64,000 nucleotides of DNA from Limanda limanda. Lineage: Eukaryota > Chordata > Actinopteri > Pleuronectiformes > Pleuronectidae. The position numbers were made by a program, and so were the translations under genes. Where the stretch lies: positions 3,434,001 to 3,498,000 of the forward strand of contig NC_083645.1 of assembly GCF_963576545.1 (NCBI RefSeq), in the 5' to 3' direction. Of this stretch, positions 62,646 through 64,000 are shown one piece after another; the stretch's first letter is position 1, and each line of letters begins with the position of its first letter. The notes under the pieces are model-generated. The model had not been told where the DNA came from. It ran no database searches and worked only from the letters and a program-made list of their open reading frames with translations.

Positions 62646-63833
62646 TTTGGCTGTTGTTGGCAGTGACATCCACGTGAGCGACTCTGGCTCTCGGTGCTGA
62701 GGGTAGGTAATTGCGCCGGGGCAGTACGTTTGGAACTAAACCTTTATTATTTCAGTGGGCCTGATGTTCTGAGAATCCGGAGTGCTCACTGAGGTGGGCT
62801 AAAGAACCGACTGGGACAGGCAAGCAGTTTCATTCTGGTAAAGTATAATTCTTGTTTTTAGATCTTTTAAGGAAAAAGGTCCAAAGAAATTCACTCATTC
62901 AGGGAAGTGAGTTACAGACGTGTATACATTAAGGAGGTCTTAGAGACCGGTGTAGGATTCACAATAAGCTTAATAGGTTAAGATTCTTTTCAAAAAAAGA
63001 TCAAAATGTTAAACAGGGTTTAGCGAAAGAGTTTAATGCTAAATTACTTTAATATTGGGCGCTGCGGCATGCTCATAGTTATTGTAAACAAGCAGAAGAG
63101 TAGAATATAAATATATCATAGTATTATTATTTTGCAATGGAGGAAAAGCTGTGACAGAGAGACCTAGGCCAGGTCTGTATCGTCTCAGCATAGCTATCTG
63201 TTGAAAAATCTGATAAATTCCCATACATTTTATACCTGCATGTGTCTTGTTTAAGAGAAATGTGAAATTAAGTTTTCTCTAAGGCGATTTGATTCATGCA
63301 GAGTTTTAGAATTGTATTAGAGGAATTAAAATTAAAACTTAGTAATTACAAGAGGTGATTACAGTGGCAATATTATAACTGAAGGGGTTTTTCTCATTGT
63401 CTCTTAAAAAGTGTTTTGAAGGTGAAAGGTTACTATCAACGTTACACAAATGTTGATGATTTGATACAAGTAACATGCATGATTTGATGAGACTAATCTG
63501 AGAATTACAGCTGAAAAAGAAAAAGTGAGGAGTGAGTGAGAGAGGATTTCTTGGAATTCTCAACACTGGAATAAGGTGAGTATAATTTCAATCATATTTG
63601 GGATATATGTGTAAGTTTTAAAGGCTTATATCAAAAGAAAAAGAAAAAGATTCAGATCAATCTTAAAACGAATTTGAAAATAGACGTTTTTTAAGAAATA
63701 GGAAAATAATTGGCTTTAGAAATTAATTCTGAAACATTAGGGTCTTTTCCATATCAGTAGAACTTAAATTCCCAAAAGATTCGTATTCTACTGAATAAAT
63801 CAGAGTTTAAATTGATAAACAACCATTACAGAG
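62646..63833 (+). other. Leader region between LTR and first open frame
   Basis: About 1.2 kb without a supported coding frame, as expected for a 5' leader of an endogenous retrovirus or LTR retrotransposon. It contains several GT-donor-like sites (for example 'ggtaggtaa' at about 62702, 'aggtgagt' at about 63574) that could serve for splicing; none is proven. Confidence 0.4.
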
Positions 63834-64000
63834 ATGAATTTACCACAGATTTCTTCTCCTACAGTTCAAGATATGGTTCTGAAGTATGGTCATTATAGTG
63901 TTACACAGTTTGGCTTGTGGGTAAAAAACTATGATTTTCCAAACACAGGGAACATAACTTTAAATCAGTTGAAGCAACTTAAGATCAAATTGCTCATTGA
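63834..64000 (+). CDS. Start of a probable gag ORF, cut by window end
   Basis: An ATG at 63834, the first after an in-frame TAA 18 bases upstream, opens a frame that has no stop up to the window end (55 codons). The beginning reads MNLPQISSPTVQDMVLKYG, with VTQFGLWVKNY soon after. Together with the LTR and leader upstream, its position fits the gag of a fish endogenous retrovirus or related LTR element, which would form the capsid. I do not recognise a conserved gag domain in so short a piece, so identity rests mainly on context. A host exon is the alternative. Whether it remains intact cannot be seen here. Confidence 0.5.
   Translation, partial: MNLPQISSPTVQDMVLKYGHYSVTQFGLWVKNYDFPNTGNITLNQLKQLKIKLLI

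Overview
The window looks like a gene-poor piece of a teleost fish genome. The basis is the AT-rich, intron or intergenic-like background, long (CA)n/(GT)n microsatellites, and a mix of repeats typical of fish: an L2/CR1-type LINE with TTGA tandem tails, Tc1-like remnants, many hAT-like ends, snapback MITEs, and a retroviral-type LTR. There are no bacterial features such as operons or CRISPR arrays, and I recognised no tRNA or rRNA gene. Most long ORFs are chance frames in repeats or simple sequence.

Layout. 1-9500: mostly unassigned sequence with a decayed Tc1-like transposase (minus, about 5484-5860) and one copy of an unclassified dispersed repeat (about 7470-7545). 9510-14128: a nearly full-length L2/CR1-type LINE with an SGNH-esterase ORF1 (one in-frame stop) and an endonuclease/reverse transcriptase ORF2 (one frameshift plus an internal deletion). 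15682-16356: a palindromic MITE. 22594-22733: a (CA)n tract. 23329-23756: a hAT-like remnant. 27820-30916: a spliced, minus-strand gene copy of the teleost SAMD3-like family, bounded by 13-bp inverted repeats and interrupted upstream by several hAT-like fragments. 32949-36190: an L2 tail, one arm of a dispersed repeat pair, an LTR-like segment and a Tc1 remnant. 38934-39156: a tRNA-SINE-like repeat. 43290-47764: mixed repeats and a (GT)n tract. 51873-52737: a hAT-like end next to another L2 tail. 54525-55908: a DNA transposon containing a second hAT element (54732-55610) that carries a fragment of the ADO (cysteamine dioxygenase) gene. 57062-58350: a 1170-bp transposon inserted in the same dispersed repeat seen at 7470. 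62023-64000: an LTR plus the start of what is probably a gag ORF running off the right edge.

The most notable points are the gene-carrying elements: the ADO 5' coding fragment inside a hAT element with a target-site duplication, and the multi-exon SAMD3-like copy between inverted TACACTGTAAAAA ends. The nested insertions also let element boundaries be read from interrupted host copies. All family assignments come from reading the sequence and remembered family features; no database search was run.
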